Of a stretch of DNA of 64,000 bases, positions 12,271-20,681 are shown piece after piece. Origin of the DNA: Eulemur rufifrons (taxonomy: Eukaryota; Chordata; Mammalia; Primates; Lemuridae); NCBI RefSeq assembly GCF_041146395.1, contig NC_091001.1, positions 102,756,965-102,820,964 of the forward strand. Direction: 5' to 3'. The notes below the pieces were generated by a model, which saw only the letters and a list, made by a program, of their open reading frames with translations, did not search any database and was not told the origin of the DNA. Numbering within the stretch: the stretch's first letter is position 1; each line of letters begins with the position of its first letter. The position numbers and the translations under genes were made by a program.

Positions 12271-12844
12271 TCCATTCACAATGAGCCAGTTATTATGAAG
12301 CTGAAGAACAATATAGCAATGCATTCAACTCGGATCTGTGGTTAAAAGAAATAGTCTATTTTATGTTTTATGTTTCAATATTCTGTGTACCAATAAAAAT
12401 GCATAACTGCAGAGAGACTCTATATTGCTCTATGTGGGCATAATATAGATTTACAGTGTGTGAAGGAAACACCAAGATTCCCTGGCACATAAAAATTCAG
12501 AAATTAAAACAGTATCATCAAAATCAAACAAAGAAAAGAAACTTCCCAATTGTACTAGCCAACCAACCAGAAATTGAGATAATTCATTAATTGATTTATT
12601 TTCTAATTGCTTGATCTAGGACCTTGGGAACACATTTATGAAAACTTGGATCATTCCATGCCCTTCTTTCACAACTTTGGTAGTGCTTTCTAGGGACATG
12701 AAATTGTGTGATTAAATTTGCACTCTGATGTTCCTGAATCTGGAGGTTTTCCATGTTGGAATCGGTCCTCGCCAGACCTAAGCAGGTTGTTATTGACAGA
12801 GTGGAGAGTGGCGGCAAGGTTTCATTTTGCTTCTACATCTATAT
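12271..12844. other. No recognised feature
   Basis: AT-rich single-copy DNA ending at the left edge of the nested element cluster. Confidence 0.4.
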
Positions 12845-12866
12845 CAGAGTTTCTCAACCTCAGCAC
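12845..12866 (-). mobile_element. MER20-like hAT element, left fragment
   Basis: Starts with CAGAGTTTCTCAACCTCAGC, the terminal inverted repeat and first bases of an antisense MER20-like hAT-Charlie element. It breaks off where an L1 begins. The last 13 bases (12854-12866) are repeated at 13955-13967 as the target-site duplication of that L1, with one mismatch. The family name is from memory; the hAT-type terminus is seen directly. Confidence 0.75.
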
Positions 12867-13061
12867 CCTGTTTTTTGTTTCAAAATATTAATTAAGGGGG
12901 TAAAAGTGTTTTTGTTACAAGGATATTTTGTATAATGCTTAAGTCAGGGCTTTTGCTGTGCCCATCACCAGAATAGTGTTCATTGTACCCAATAGATAAG
13001 TTTTTATCCCACACCCACTCTCCTTCCCTTCCCTCTTCTTGATTTCTCATGTATTTTATAT

Positions 13062-13418
13062 CAGTGGTCCCCAACCTTTTTGGCACCAGGGACCAGTTTC
13101 ATGCAAGACAATTTTTCCACGGACTGGGGGTTGGAAGGATGGTTTCAGGATGATTCAAGCACATTACATTTATTACATTTATTGTGCACTTTATCTATTA
13201 TTATTACATTGTAATATGTAATTAAATAATTATACAACTCACCATAATGCAGAATCTAATGCCACTGCTGATTTGACAGGAGGTGGAGCTCAGGCGGTGA
13301 TGTGAGTGACGGGGAGCGGCTATAAATGCAGATGTTCACTTGCTCACCACTCACCTCCTGCTGTGCAGCCTGGTTCCTAATAGGCCATGGACTGGTACCT
13401 GGGGGATGGGGACCACAG
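13062..13418 (+). mobile_element. 357-bp hAT-like DNA transposon nested in the L1
   Basis: Begins CAGTGGTCCCCAACCTTTTT and ends GATGGGGACCACAG, giving matching inverted termini. The 8-bp flanks TTTTATAT (13054-13061) and CTTTATAT (13419-13426) match at seven of eight positions, as expected for hAT. Internal text (TTTTCCACGGACTGGGGG near 13114, GGAGGTGGAGCTCAGGCGG near 13279) matches a widespread mammalian non-autonomous family whose name I cannot give with certainty. Confidence 0.8.
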
Positions 13419-13619
13419 CTTTATATCACTTTGTGCCCATGTTTACCCATCTATTAGCTCTCATTTATTTGTGAGAACATATGAACAATAGAAACATTGG
13501 TTTTCTATTCCTGAGATATTTCACTTAGGATAATGGTCTCCAGTTCCCTCCATGTTGCTGCAAATGACATTATTTCATTCCTTTTTATGGTTGAGTAGTA
13601 CTCCATGATATGTATATAC

Positions 13620-13644
13620 ACACACACACACATACACACACACA
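13620..13644 (+). repeat. (CA)n microsatellite
   Basis: About 12 CA units with one TA interruption, in the region where L1 ORF2/3' UTR copies often carry a TATACACACA tract. Confidence 0.8.
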
Positions 13645-13725
13645 GGCTGTCTGGAAAGTATCCAGCCATGTAATACCATTCTCTTTATATTATATTAGCA
13701 ATGGCTGGATACTTTCTGTACAGCC
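13645..13725. mobile_element. 81-bp mariner-like MITE with 25-bp inverted termini
   Basis: The first 25 bases begin GGCTGTCTGGAAAGTATCC. The last 25, read in reverse complement, begin GGCTGTACAGAAAGTATCC. The two arms agree at 22 of 25 positions and enclose about 31 AT-rich bases. Size and near-palindromic layout resemble primate mariner MITEs. A TA target duplication is not evident, so the superfamily is inferred from form and from remembered similarity to strepsirrhine mariner copies. Confidence 0.65.
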
Positions 13726-13954
13726 TTCATGTGTCATAAACATTTTCTTTATCCACTTGTGAATTGATGGGCACTTAGGTTGATTCCACAACTTTGCAAT
13801 TGTGAATTGTGCTGTAATAAACATTCGAGTGCAGATGTCTTTTTGATAAAATGATTTCATTTCCTTTGGGTAGATACCCAGCTGTGGGATTGCTGAATCA
13901 AATGGTAGGTCTACATTTATTTCTTTGAGGAATCTCCATACTGTTTTTCCTAGA

Positions 13955-14154
13955 TCAACATCAGCACTGTTGACCAGATGGTAGACTGGATAATTCCTTG
14001 CTGCGGGGGTTGTCCTGTGCATTGTAGGATGTTTAACAGCATCTTGAGTCTCTAGATACCAGTTACCTCACCTCTAATTATGACAATTAAAAATGTCTCC
14101 AGACATTACCTATTGCCACCTGTGGGTGAAACCATCCAGGGTTGAGCTCCTTGG
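13955..14154 (-). mobile_element. MER20-like hAT element, right fragment
   Basis: Resumes the element broken at 12866: TGGATAATTCCTTGCTG near 13988, TCCTGTGCATTGTAGGATG near 14012, ATGTCTCCAGACATTACC near 14093, ending in a degenerate GGTTGAGCTCCTTGG. Joined across the L1 the two parts give about 210 bases, the usual size of this family. Confidence 0.8.
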
Positions 14155-14212
14155 TCTACAAGCATGAGATATGACTTTCACTCATGACATACCCAAGAGA
14201 CATTGACATTGA

Positions 14213-14339
14213 CATTGATAATAGTAAAATAGACATTAAGAGCCATTTGCTTAGTGCCAGCTATAAAAAAGGCACTGTGCCAGGTGCTTTATATACATTA
14301 TCTAATTTTATCCCCATGATACCCTGAAAGGTAGTGGAT
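14213..14339 (-). mobile_element. MIR SINE, antisense, left part of a split copy
   Basis: Shows TGCCAGGTGCTTTATATAC near 14278 and CATTATCTAATTTTATCCCC near 14297, then a degenerate match to the MIR core. The copy stops near 14339 and appears to resume at about 14885. Confidence 0.65.
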
Positions 14340-14884
14340 CAGTCAATGCTCTCAGTTACTAAAACAGTACCCATCCTAGGTAGTTTAAGCAGAAGTGAAA
14401 TTTAATTTATGAGATATGATATTAGGTAGCTCACTGATTCTCCAGGCAGACCAGAAGGTCAGATCAGAGCTCCGCAGCTGGGAATAACGCCCAAGCCACA
14501 CTGCAGGATGCTCCAGCAGGGACCCCACTGCAGCCTTCCCAGGGTGCAGGCACCTAACACACCATGTTATGTCATGACCTACACAGTGGATGCTGAGCTG
14601 TGACCAGGATGTTGTGGCCTAAAGAGCCAAAGCCTCTGCCACCACAGTCTCCAGAAAATTAATTTCTCCTCCTGTCCCTTTTCTCATGAGTACACTTTAA
14701 ATCCAGTACCTCTCACCAGTCATTTGATTGGCAGAGCCTATATCACATGCCTGGACCACACAGCCACAAGGGAAGCCAGGATAATGAGTTTCTCAGGGAA
14801 TTAGGAATTAGAAAAGTTCCCCAGACATGAGCAGTGTGTTCAAAATCTCCTGAATGACCACAAAACATATTAAATGACCATACT
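14340..14884. mobile_element. About 545-bp insertion splitting a MIR; family unknown
   Basis: The sequence interrupts an otherwise collinear antisense MIR, which implies a later insertion. It begins with an antisense-looking passage (GTAGTTTAAGCAGAAGTGAAATTTA near 14380, in shortened form) and includes several CAGC-rich stretches. The bases at the two edges (GGTAGTGG near 14331 and GGTAGATG near 14887) may be remnants of a target duplication. I do not recognise the family. Confidence 0.4.
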
Positions 14885-14985
14885 ACAGGTAGATGCACAT
14901 TTTATATGTATGGAAACAGGCTCAGAGAGTCTAAGTAAATGTGTTTAAAGTCACATCTACTATATGAATTCAAATATAAGCTCTC
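14885..14985 (-). mobile_element. MIR SINE, antisense, right part of the split copy
   Basis: Resumes with CATTTTATATGTATGGAAAC near 14898, then AGGCTCAGAGAGTCTAAGTAA and AGTCACATCTACTATATG: the normal continuation of an antisense MIR after the ATCCCCATTTTACAG core. Confidence 0.65.
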
Positions 14986-15404
14986 CCATGCTTTAGTCAA
15001 TATTCTTTCCTATATAATATTAATAGCCCAAGATCTCTACTTCTCCTTCTACCCCTGGCCTTGATTACTGATTCCTGGGAAGTCCCTACATCTGAAATGT
15101 TATAAGACTTTTCCCAATTTAGATTTTTGTCAACCATGAACAAATGGTCACTGGTTAGTACCTCCCTACATTTCCCACAGGGAGCATGATGCGGATCACG
15201 TGGGCTGTGGTAGTTGGTAGTTCCCAGAGGGATGGGGATGGGTTCTGTCTGCTTTCTTTGCCTGAAGCCTTTCAAGAAGTCCTCTCTTCTACAGTGTGGA
15301 GGAAAGAGGGACCAGTCAGGCCACCCGCTGTGACAGACAGCCTGGTACCACACCTTCTTACAGTCCTTCCCTTGGGTATGGGCTGGACCTGGTAACTCAC
15401 TGCT
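14986..15404. other. No gene recognised; long antisense open frame rejected
   Basis: An antisense 154-residue open frame spans 14997-15461. Its N-terminal run of valines is encoded by the (AAC)n repeat at 15406-15428, and no domain is visible. The region may be the 5' part of the LTR that follows. Confidence 0.35.
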
Positions 15405-15906
15405 AACAACAACAACAACAACAACAAAAATACAGCAAAGGTGAAGGAATGTCACTTCCAAGATTAGGATACAGAAAGGCTGTGATTTCTCTCTTGCTCT
15501 TTCTCCCTGGCTCTCTCTGGCTTTCTGTCAGACTTCCTCTAAGAGAATCCAGCCGCCACGTTGTCCGCTTCCTTTGGAGAAGCCCATGCGGAGGAGAACT
15601 GAGGACAAACTCCAGCCCACAGCCAGCAAGGAATTGAGGCCCTCAGTCCAATAGCCTGTGAGAAACTGAATCCTGCCAACCACAGGAACGACCTTGGAAG
15701 CTGATTCCCGCTCCCCCTTGAGCCTTGAGGTAATCACAGCCCCAGGCGACACCAGGATTGCAGCCTTGTAAAAGACTCTGACCCAGACGCATCAAGCTAA
15801 GCCATGCTCAGATTCCTCCTCCACAGAAACTGTCAGATAATAAACGTTTCTTGTTTTAAGTTGTTACATTTTGGGATAATTTGTTACACAGCAATAGGTA
15901 ACTAAT
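15405..15906 (+). mobile_element. MaLR/MLT1-like solo LTR with an (AAC)n tract
   Basis: The 3' half reads as an LTR end: AAACTGTCAGATAATAAACG near 15827, TTGTTTTAAGTTGTTACATT near 15851, TAATTTGTTACACAGCAATA near 15877, closing with GGTAACTAATTTAC. A simple (AAC)n repeat lies at about 15406-15428. The 5' boundary is uncertain and the subfamily is not assigned. Confidence 0.6.
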
Positions 15907-15984
15907 TTACCAGTTGAAAAAGCAATTCGTGTCTTCCTCTGTGAGTAATGTTCCTGACCATGCATTTGAACTATATGCTTAATT

Positions 15985-16055
15985 AATTGAACAAATATTT
16001 ATTGAATATAACTACTAACATATACCAAATAGTGGGCAAGTTCTAGGCATTCATA
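15985..16055 (-). mobile_element. L2 LINE 3' end fragment, antisense
   Basis: TTGAACAAATATTTATTGAA near 15987, then CATATACCAAATAGTGGGCA and GTTCTAGGCATTC: the reverse of the L2 tail. Confidence 0.6.
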
Positions 16056-16059
16056 TGTT

Positions 16060-16175
16060 CCCACTAGGCTTTTAGTTCCTTGAAGACAGTAGTGATGTCA
16101 TTTCTTTTCCCAATCTCCAATCTATGCCCAGTACTGGCAGTCAGGGCCTGGTGTTTGAATGAATGACTGAACTTA
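16060..16175 (+). mobile_element. L2 LINE 3' end fragment
   Basis: CTTTTAGTTCCTTGAAGACA near 16069, CTATGCCCAGTACTGGCAG near 16122 and a GAATGAATGA terminus near 16158 give the sense L2 tail, lying directly next to an antisense L2 tail. Confidence 0.7.
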
Positions 16176-16189
16176 CCCCATCCTGCTGG

Positions 16190-16585
16190 CCTACTGTATT
16201 CCCATTCTACATTCCAGCTCCCTGCAAGTCACCCTGTTTTCCTCAGTCTCCCTCTTCCCTTATCTTCTATATCTGTCTTGTCCTCCTGCTTGAAATGCTC
16301 TCACACTACTATCCCCTAGATTATTTTTTAAGATCCCATTCAAACCTCTATTCTCCAAAAGAGACCTTGCAGATCAGCCCAGTCCTCAGGGACTTCTTCC
16401 TACTCTGAGGTCTGTGGCACTCACAGGTTTCTGTCTGATTCATGTAAGTGCTAGATTGGAAGCTCTTCAAGGGAGTATCCTTCACTTGTACCCCTCTGTA
16501 TCTCCTCACTAGTATTTGGTACCATGCTGGGTTCATGGTGCCTCAAGAACTATTGTTTGAACAAATTAATGCCATTGAGCCTGGT
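16190..16585 (+). mobile_element. Second L2 LINE 3' segment
   Basis: Contains an upstream L2 segment (CTGCTTGAAATGCTCTCACA near 16287, AAGATCCCATTCAAACCTC near 16330) and the tail (AGATTGGAAGCTCTTCAAGG near 16453, TATTTGGTACCATGCTGG near 16513, TTGTTTGAACAAATTAATG near 16553). Confidence 0.7.
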
Positions 16586-16617
16586 AATAACTACAGTTGG
16601 CCAAACTCTTAAATTCT

Positions 16618-16735
16618 CTTTTTTTCCCCTTTCTTTTGTTTCTTTCTTCCTTCCCTCTCCCCCCCCCACCCAACTTCCTTCCCTCTTTCCTTCCTTTTTT
16701 CCACCTTCCTTCCTTCCTTTCTTTATTTTTTTCAT
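16618..16735 (+). repeat. Polypyrimidine low-complexity tract
   Basis: About 115 bases almost wholly T and C, with TTCC-type units and a C-run near 16660. The frames read across it on both strands are low-complexity artefacts. Confidence 0.85.
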
Positions 16736-16826
16736 TCATAAAGCATTTACTGAGCTCACGCATGTGCCCATCACTCTGTAGAAAACTGGAAATAGAAAGA
16801 TGAATCAGACGTAGTTTCTGTTCTCA
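16736..16826 (-). mobile_element. L2 LINE 3' end fragment, antisense
   Basis: CATAAAGCATTTACTGAGC near 16737, CATGTGCCCATCACTCTGT near 16761 and AGATGAATCAGACGTAG: the reversed L2 tail. Confidence 0.6.
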
Positions 16827-16829
16827 CAC

Positions 16830-17335
16830 TGCATTTGTTTTCAATGCTGCTGCAACAAATTATCACCAACTCAGTAGCTTAAAGAATACAAATTTATTAT
16901 CTTACAGCTCTGTAGTTCAGAATTCTGGCATGGGGCTCACTGAGCTGAAGTGAAGGTTTTGGCAAGGTTACATTCCTTTCTAGAAGTTGCCTTGTCTTTT
17001 CCAGTTTGTAAAGGCTGCCTTTATTCCCTGGCTCCATCTTCAAAGCCAGTAATGGTGGGTTGAGCCTTCCTCATGCTGCCGTCCCTCGTTCTTGTGAAGG
17101 AGAGTGGCCAGGGCATCCCCCACATTGTACCCGTGCTGGGAGGCCCGGGGGAGGGCAGTGTTTCTTCAGAGGAGGACATCGTTCTTTCCCACCCCCGATC
17201 TGCCACCACTGCTGTTCAGAACAGGGCACCCTCCTCACCTCTTACTCCCAGGAATGCCAGGGCTCCCGTTTCTTGGCTACTACTGTGACTTCCAGGAAAA
17301 GAGGACAAGGGTGCTTCTTATATGTGCTAAAAACA
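16830..17335 (-). mobile_element. MaLR-type LTR, antisense
   Basis: The start is characteristic of the reverse of such an LTR: GCTGCTGCAACAAATTATCA near 16845, CAAATTTATTATCTTACAGC near 16889, GGGGCTCACTGAGCTGAAG near 16933, TTGCCTTGTCTTTTCCAG near 16987 and AGGCTGCCTTTATTCCCTGG near 17010. The rest is diverged. Open frames at 17060-17359 and 17021-17209 lie inside it and are not credible genes. Confidence 0.6.
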
Positions 17336-17510
17336 CAAAATAAAATAACTATCTCATAACTTATTCTCAATCCTGCTCCCCAGAAGAGTTGCCCTTAGTT
17401 CTAATGAAGTTTCCCAGTGTGATTATTTCCATTTGTTCACACCTGGGCCTCCTTCCACTGCACGGAACTCACTCTTCTTCATCCGGACAAGACAGCTGAA
17501 GCTCCTTTAT

Positions 17511-17637
17511 TCCACTTTCTTTTTTTTTTTTTTTTTTTTATTTCAGCTTATTATGGGGGTACAAAAGTTCAGGTTATATATATTATCCATGTCACGCCCA
17601 TCCCCCTGAGTCAGAACCTCAAGCAGGCTCCACTTTC
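17511..17637 (-). mobile_element. 109-bp young L1 3' end with 9-bp target duplication
   Basis: The insertion spans 17520-17628. Read on the minus strand it ends in GTACCCCCATAATAAGCTGA and an A tail (seen as a T-run at 17520-17539). TCCACTTTC occurs at 17511-17519 and exactly again at 17629-17637. The tail is the lineage-specific L1 3' UTR that suggests a strepsirrhine host. It is extremely 5'-truncated, so it has no coding content. Confidence 0.9.
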
Positions 17638-17801
17638 ATTGAGAATACTGCCCTCCCTTCCTCCCACTTCAGCCACCTCAAGTTCTACTCCACATTGCTT
17701 TTAGGTAATCATTAGACCTCAATGTCCTTTTAATTGAAATGGGATGTAGGTGTCTGTAGGATTTAGAATTGAGAAATACCATAATCTGAAAGCACTTTTG
17801 A
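17638..17801. other. No recognised feature
   Basis: Short single-copy spacer between the truncated L1 and the Alu-related monomer. Confidence 0.5.
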
Positions 17802-17984
17802 GATTGTCTCTTTTATTTTTATTTATTTGTTTATTTATATGATTAGAGATGGGGAGGGTCTCATTACGTTGCCCAGGCTAGACTGGAACTCCTGAGTTCA
17901 AGCAATCCTACCACCGCAGCCTCCCGTGTAGCTGGGACTACAAGCACATACCACCACACTCAGCTATAGATACTGTCTCTTTTA
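17802..17984 (-). mobile_element. Alu-related monomer (FLAM/FRAM type) with 14-bp target duplication
   Basis: The SINE lies at 17816-17970. In antisense it reads AGAGATGGGGAGGGTCTC near 17845, TTGCCCAGGCTAGACTGG near 17869, GAACTCCTGAGTTCAAGCAA near 17886 and GTAGCTGGGACTACAAGC near 17927. Only one monomer is present. Flanks 17802-17815 and 17971-17984 share 12 of 14 bases (core TGTCTCTTTTA). It is the only Alu-like element I found in the window. Confidence 0.85.
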
Positions 17985-18294
17985 ATCTCATGGACCATGC
18001 TCCAGATATTTTATTCTAGTAGCTTCCTAAATTCAAAGACTCGAACATTTTAAGTTCATTAAGACTAGTGTATCCACACCTAAGCTACCCAAACATCTCA
18101 CAAGTTACAGAAATGTGGCTAGATTAAGCTTTGCACATTCAATGAACTGATCCAATGTCAGTCTCCTAAGCACACAGGCTTCCCGCACATGCTTAAACCC
18201 ATTTTGATTAAACCAATTAAGAGCAAGCAGCCTAGAGGGCCTTGCATTAGGCTAATGTTGTCTCCATTTCATAAATTCCTCTCTGATTCAATCA
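17985..18294. other. No recognised feature
   Basis: Single-copy AT-rich sequence; no element recognised. Confidence 0.45.
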
Positions 18295-18560
18295 GAAAGC
18301 TATTTTGGTGCAACATAAAGAGCCAGGCTTTCATACTCCTAGTTTGGGTCTCACCTCTGCCACATATTACCTGTGCAACTTAGGGCCAGTCATGTAGTCT
18401 CCCTGAGCCACAGCTTCCTCCCTTGTGAGATGAGCTTAGAGATACACATCTCACCTGGTTACTGTGATGGTTAGAGCAGATCCTGTACCGAAAGAGCAGC
18501 TGCAGTGCAGTCACATGGTGAGCGCTCACCGGATAGCAGCTATTAATATTATCCATATTG
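18295..18560 (+). mobile_element. MIR SINE, nearly full length
   Basis: Sense MIR with an internal tRNA-like part (AAGAGCCAGGCTTTCA near 18318), core (CTGTGCAACTTAGGGCCAG near 18371, CCTGAGCCACAGCTTCCTCC near 18402) and a 3' region (ATGGTTAGAGCAGATCCTG near 18466, TAGCAGCTATTAATATTATC near 18533). About 260 bases, the full family size. Confidence 0.8.
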
Positions 18561-19109
18561 ATTACGAGGCTTCAGTGGTGCTGTGGAAGCGAATGAAGCA
18601 GCTCCGTTACTTAGCACTCAGTCAGTCTGGGGAGGAAGGTAACCAGGCCACCAAAGAAAGACTCTTTTGACTTTGCTCTCTGAAAGCCTAAGAGGACTTC
18701 AGACAAGGCAAAATCTGGCAGAAACATTGTGATAAGGAACAGGGCTCTTGGCCTCTACCTCCCTTGAGAAATTAGAGGAGCCTCCCTGGGCCAAGCAATG
18801 GGGTGGGCACGAGAGATGGAGAAGATGGTGAGAAAAGAGAGCAGGGAGGTTGGCAGGGCCCAAAGAGAGAGGACAAGACGAAAAGGGGTCACATGAGTGG
18901 GAAAGAAGACAATCTTGGCAAAGGCCAGGGTGGAGATTTGAGAACCCAGTTCAGGACTGCAAATAAAAAGAGAAACTAAAAAAAGACTTTGTTTTTCTAA
19001 GTCCTACCTGTGATTTTAGAAAAGGCACATATTCTCCCTGGGCATTCATTTTTGCATGTCAAAATGGAGAGTTTGAGAGAGGAGATGGCCTCCATGTCTG
19101 AGATTACAC
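18561..19109. other. No recognised feature
   Basis: Purine-rich single-copy DNA around 18650-18960. No repeat or exon was recognised. Confidence 0.4.
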
Positions 19110-19300
19110 GAATAGTAGTCATAATAACATTATTTGGGATTTTATAAGTTATCTGTAGTCCTTCTAACAGCCACATTTTGCATAAGAGGAAACAGAATCA
19201 AAGAGGTTGAGGAATCTGACCAAGCTCATGCAGGTGGGGAAAATGGTGGCATTAGAGCTTGGAATAAAGACCCCATCTGACACCAAAGCTCTTGATCTTT
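19110..19300 (-). mobile_element. MIR SINE, antisense
   Basis: CATTTTGCATAAGAGGAAAC near 19173, CAAAGAGGTTGAGGAATC near 19199, GACCAAGCTCATGCAGG near 19217 and TTAGAGCTTGGAATAAAGAC near 19252 follow the antisense MIR order. Confidence 0.7.
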
Positions 19301-19704
19301 TTCATCCAGTGACCCCTGGGATCCCGTGGTTCTTTCAGACCTAGCAAGCAGCTGGCAGAGGGGAGCTGCCTCTTTCTGCAGTGAGGGCAGCACCCCTTGC
19401 CCCTCAGGGAACACACCTACCATGCCTCTCTCTTACTCAAGTAAGCAGATGGTTTGAGTCACTTGTCAAGGTTGAGACTTCTGTTCACCTGTGAGGTCAC
19501 CACCAATGACAAAAGAGGGCTGTGACATTAAGTGCTTGCAACAGAGGCAGAATGATTCTTCAGGTGTCCCTGTCACATACTCCTTTTGGATCTGGATTAT
19601 GGTTTTGCACAAAATTATACCTTGTGAAGACCTCTCACAGTTAAACAAAAATGTGATTTTGTTTTCTTAACAGAAACACCTCCAGGTGTTTCTCAGTGTC
19701 CATG
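19301..19704. other. No recognised feature
   Basis: Single-copy DNA with short, domain-free open frames on the minus strand. Confidence 0.4.
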
Positions 19705-19835
19705 GTGCCCACAGTTAGTCTCCACCACTAGACTGTGAGCACTGAGGGGCAGGATCAAGTGGTTTCCTATCTGTGTCTCCTACAGCCAAGCACAGGGCCC
19801 AGTCTATGGGGAGCGTGAGCACCAGCACCCTCACA
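19705..19835 (+). mobile_element. L2 LINE 3' end fragment
   Basis: ACTAGACTGTGAGCACTGAG near 19727, GGGCAGGATCAAGTGG, TCTGTGTCTCCTACAGCC near 19770 and AAGCACAGGGCCCAGTC near 19789: the sense L2 tail without its final GAATGA repeat. Confidence 0.65.
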
Positions 19836-20213
19836 TTTAATCTGTGCAACCCTGTGTGCTCAAAACCAATGGGCTCCAGGGAGAGCCCTACCTGAGGCCT
19901 GGCTGCTGCATCTCCAAGCACACCTATTCTTCTAGGGGTCCACCGGGTGCAGCACCCACCACATCGGTCCCATCAGCCCTGGCCTCATTTGTGGGGTGAG
20001 ATCCTTCATCTAATCAAAACCTTCCTGGGTAATACCCCCTCCCCAATGTTTGAGAATAATAACTTTTTGAAAGTAGAATGTATAAAAATGGCTGTTACAC
20101 TCACTAATCTATGGTATACAGAGGAGCAAATCCAGAAAAATACTATGTTTGTATCTTTTTATATATATTTATATTTATATAATGTTTGCTTTTGTCCTGA
20201 ATAGATATATACG
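19836..20213. other. No recognised feature
   Basis: Single-copy DNA ending in an AT-rich ATATTTATAT tract (about 20158-20182). Confidence 0.4.
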
Positions 20214-20589
20214 TTGTGAGCTGAAATGTGTCCCACAAAATCTACCTCTTGAGTCCTATCCCCCAATACCTCAGAATGTGACTCTTTGGAAATGGGGGTC
20301 TTAAAGGAGTGATTAAGTTAAAATGAATTCTTTACAGCAGGCCCTAATCCAGCATGACTCCTGCTCTTACCAGAAGAGATTGGGACACAGACACACACAG
20401 AAGACCAAGTAAAGACACAGGGAAAAGGTGGCCATCTAAAGCTAAAGAGGGTGGCCTCAGAAGAAACCAACCCACCAACAACCTTGAGCTTGGACTTTAA
20501 GCCTTCAGAACTGTGAGGAAATAAATTTCTACTTTTTAAGCCACACAGTCTATGGTACTTTGTTATGGCAGCCCAAGAAGACTAATACA
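20214..20589 (+). mobile_element. MLT1-type solo LTR (ERVL-MaLR), about 375 bp
   Basis: Sense LTR in the expected order: GAGCTGAAATGTGTCCCAC near 20218, CCCCCAATACCTCAGAATG near 20260, TTAAGTTAAAATGAATTC near 20313, AGAAGAGATTGGGACACAGA near 20373, GGTGGCCATCTAAAGC near 20427, AACTGTGAGGAAATAAATTT near 20510 and GGTACTTTGTTATGGCAGCC, ending ACTAATACA at 20589. No internal retroviral sequence follows, so it is a solo LTR. Confidence 0.85.
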
Positions 20590-20681
20590 GGATGGTATAT
20601 AAATTTTTTCTTCCAAAAATCTGTCAATCCATAAATATATTCCCACAGAATACTGATGTTCACTTTCTGTTTCTATTTTTT

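Larger units (their letters stand above)
12867..13954 (-). mobile_element. 5'-truncated L1, antisense, inserted in the MER20-like element
   Basis: Read on the minus strand this is the end of L1 ORF2 plus a 3' UTR and A-rich tail. The tail appears as CTGTTTTTTGTTTC at 12868. ORF2 words are readable in reverse (for example a WNQPKCPS peptide encoded near 13780, and the ATGTTGCTGCAAATGACATT stretch near 13551). The 3' UTR resembles the strepsirrhine type seen elsewhere in this window. Flanking 13-bp duplications at 12854-12866 and 13955-13967 differ at one base. It is interrupted by two later elements. Confidence 0.8.

Noticed and set aside
13645..13725. Hairpin considered as a microRNA gene
   Set aside because: The hairpin is explained by the inverted ends of a MITE; expression cannot be judged from sequence.
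13690..14022. 110-residue minus-strand frame containing GIYPKE and WNQPKCPS
   Set aside because: It is an L1 ORF2 remnant that runs into the mariner-like MITE and the MER20-like element, not a gene.
14997..15461. 154-residue minus-strand open frame with a hydrophobic N-terminus like a signal peptide
   Set aside because: The hydrophobic run is a valine stretch encoded by the (AAC)n repeat and the rest has no recognisable family.
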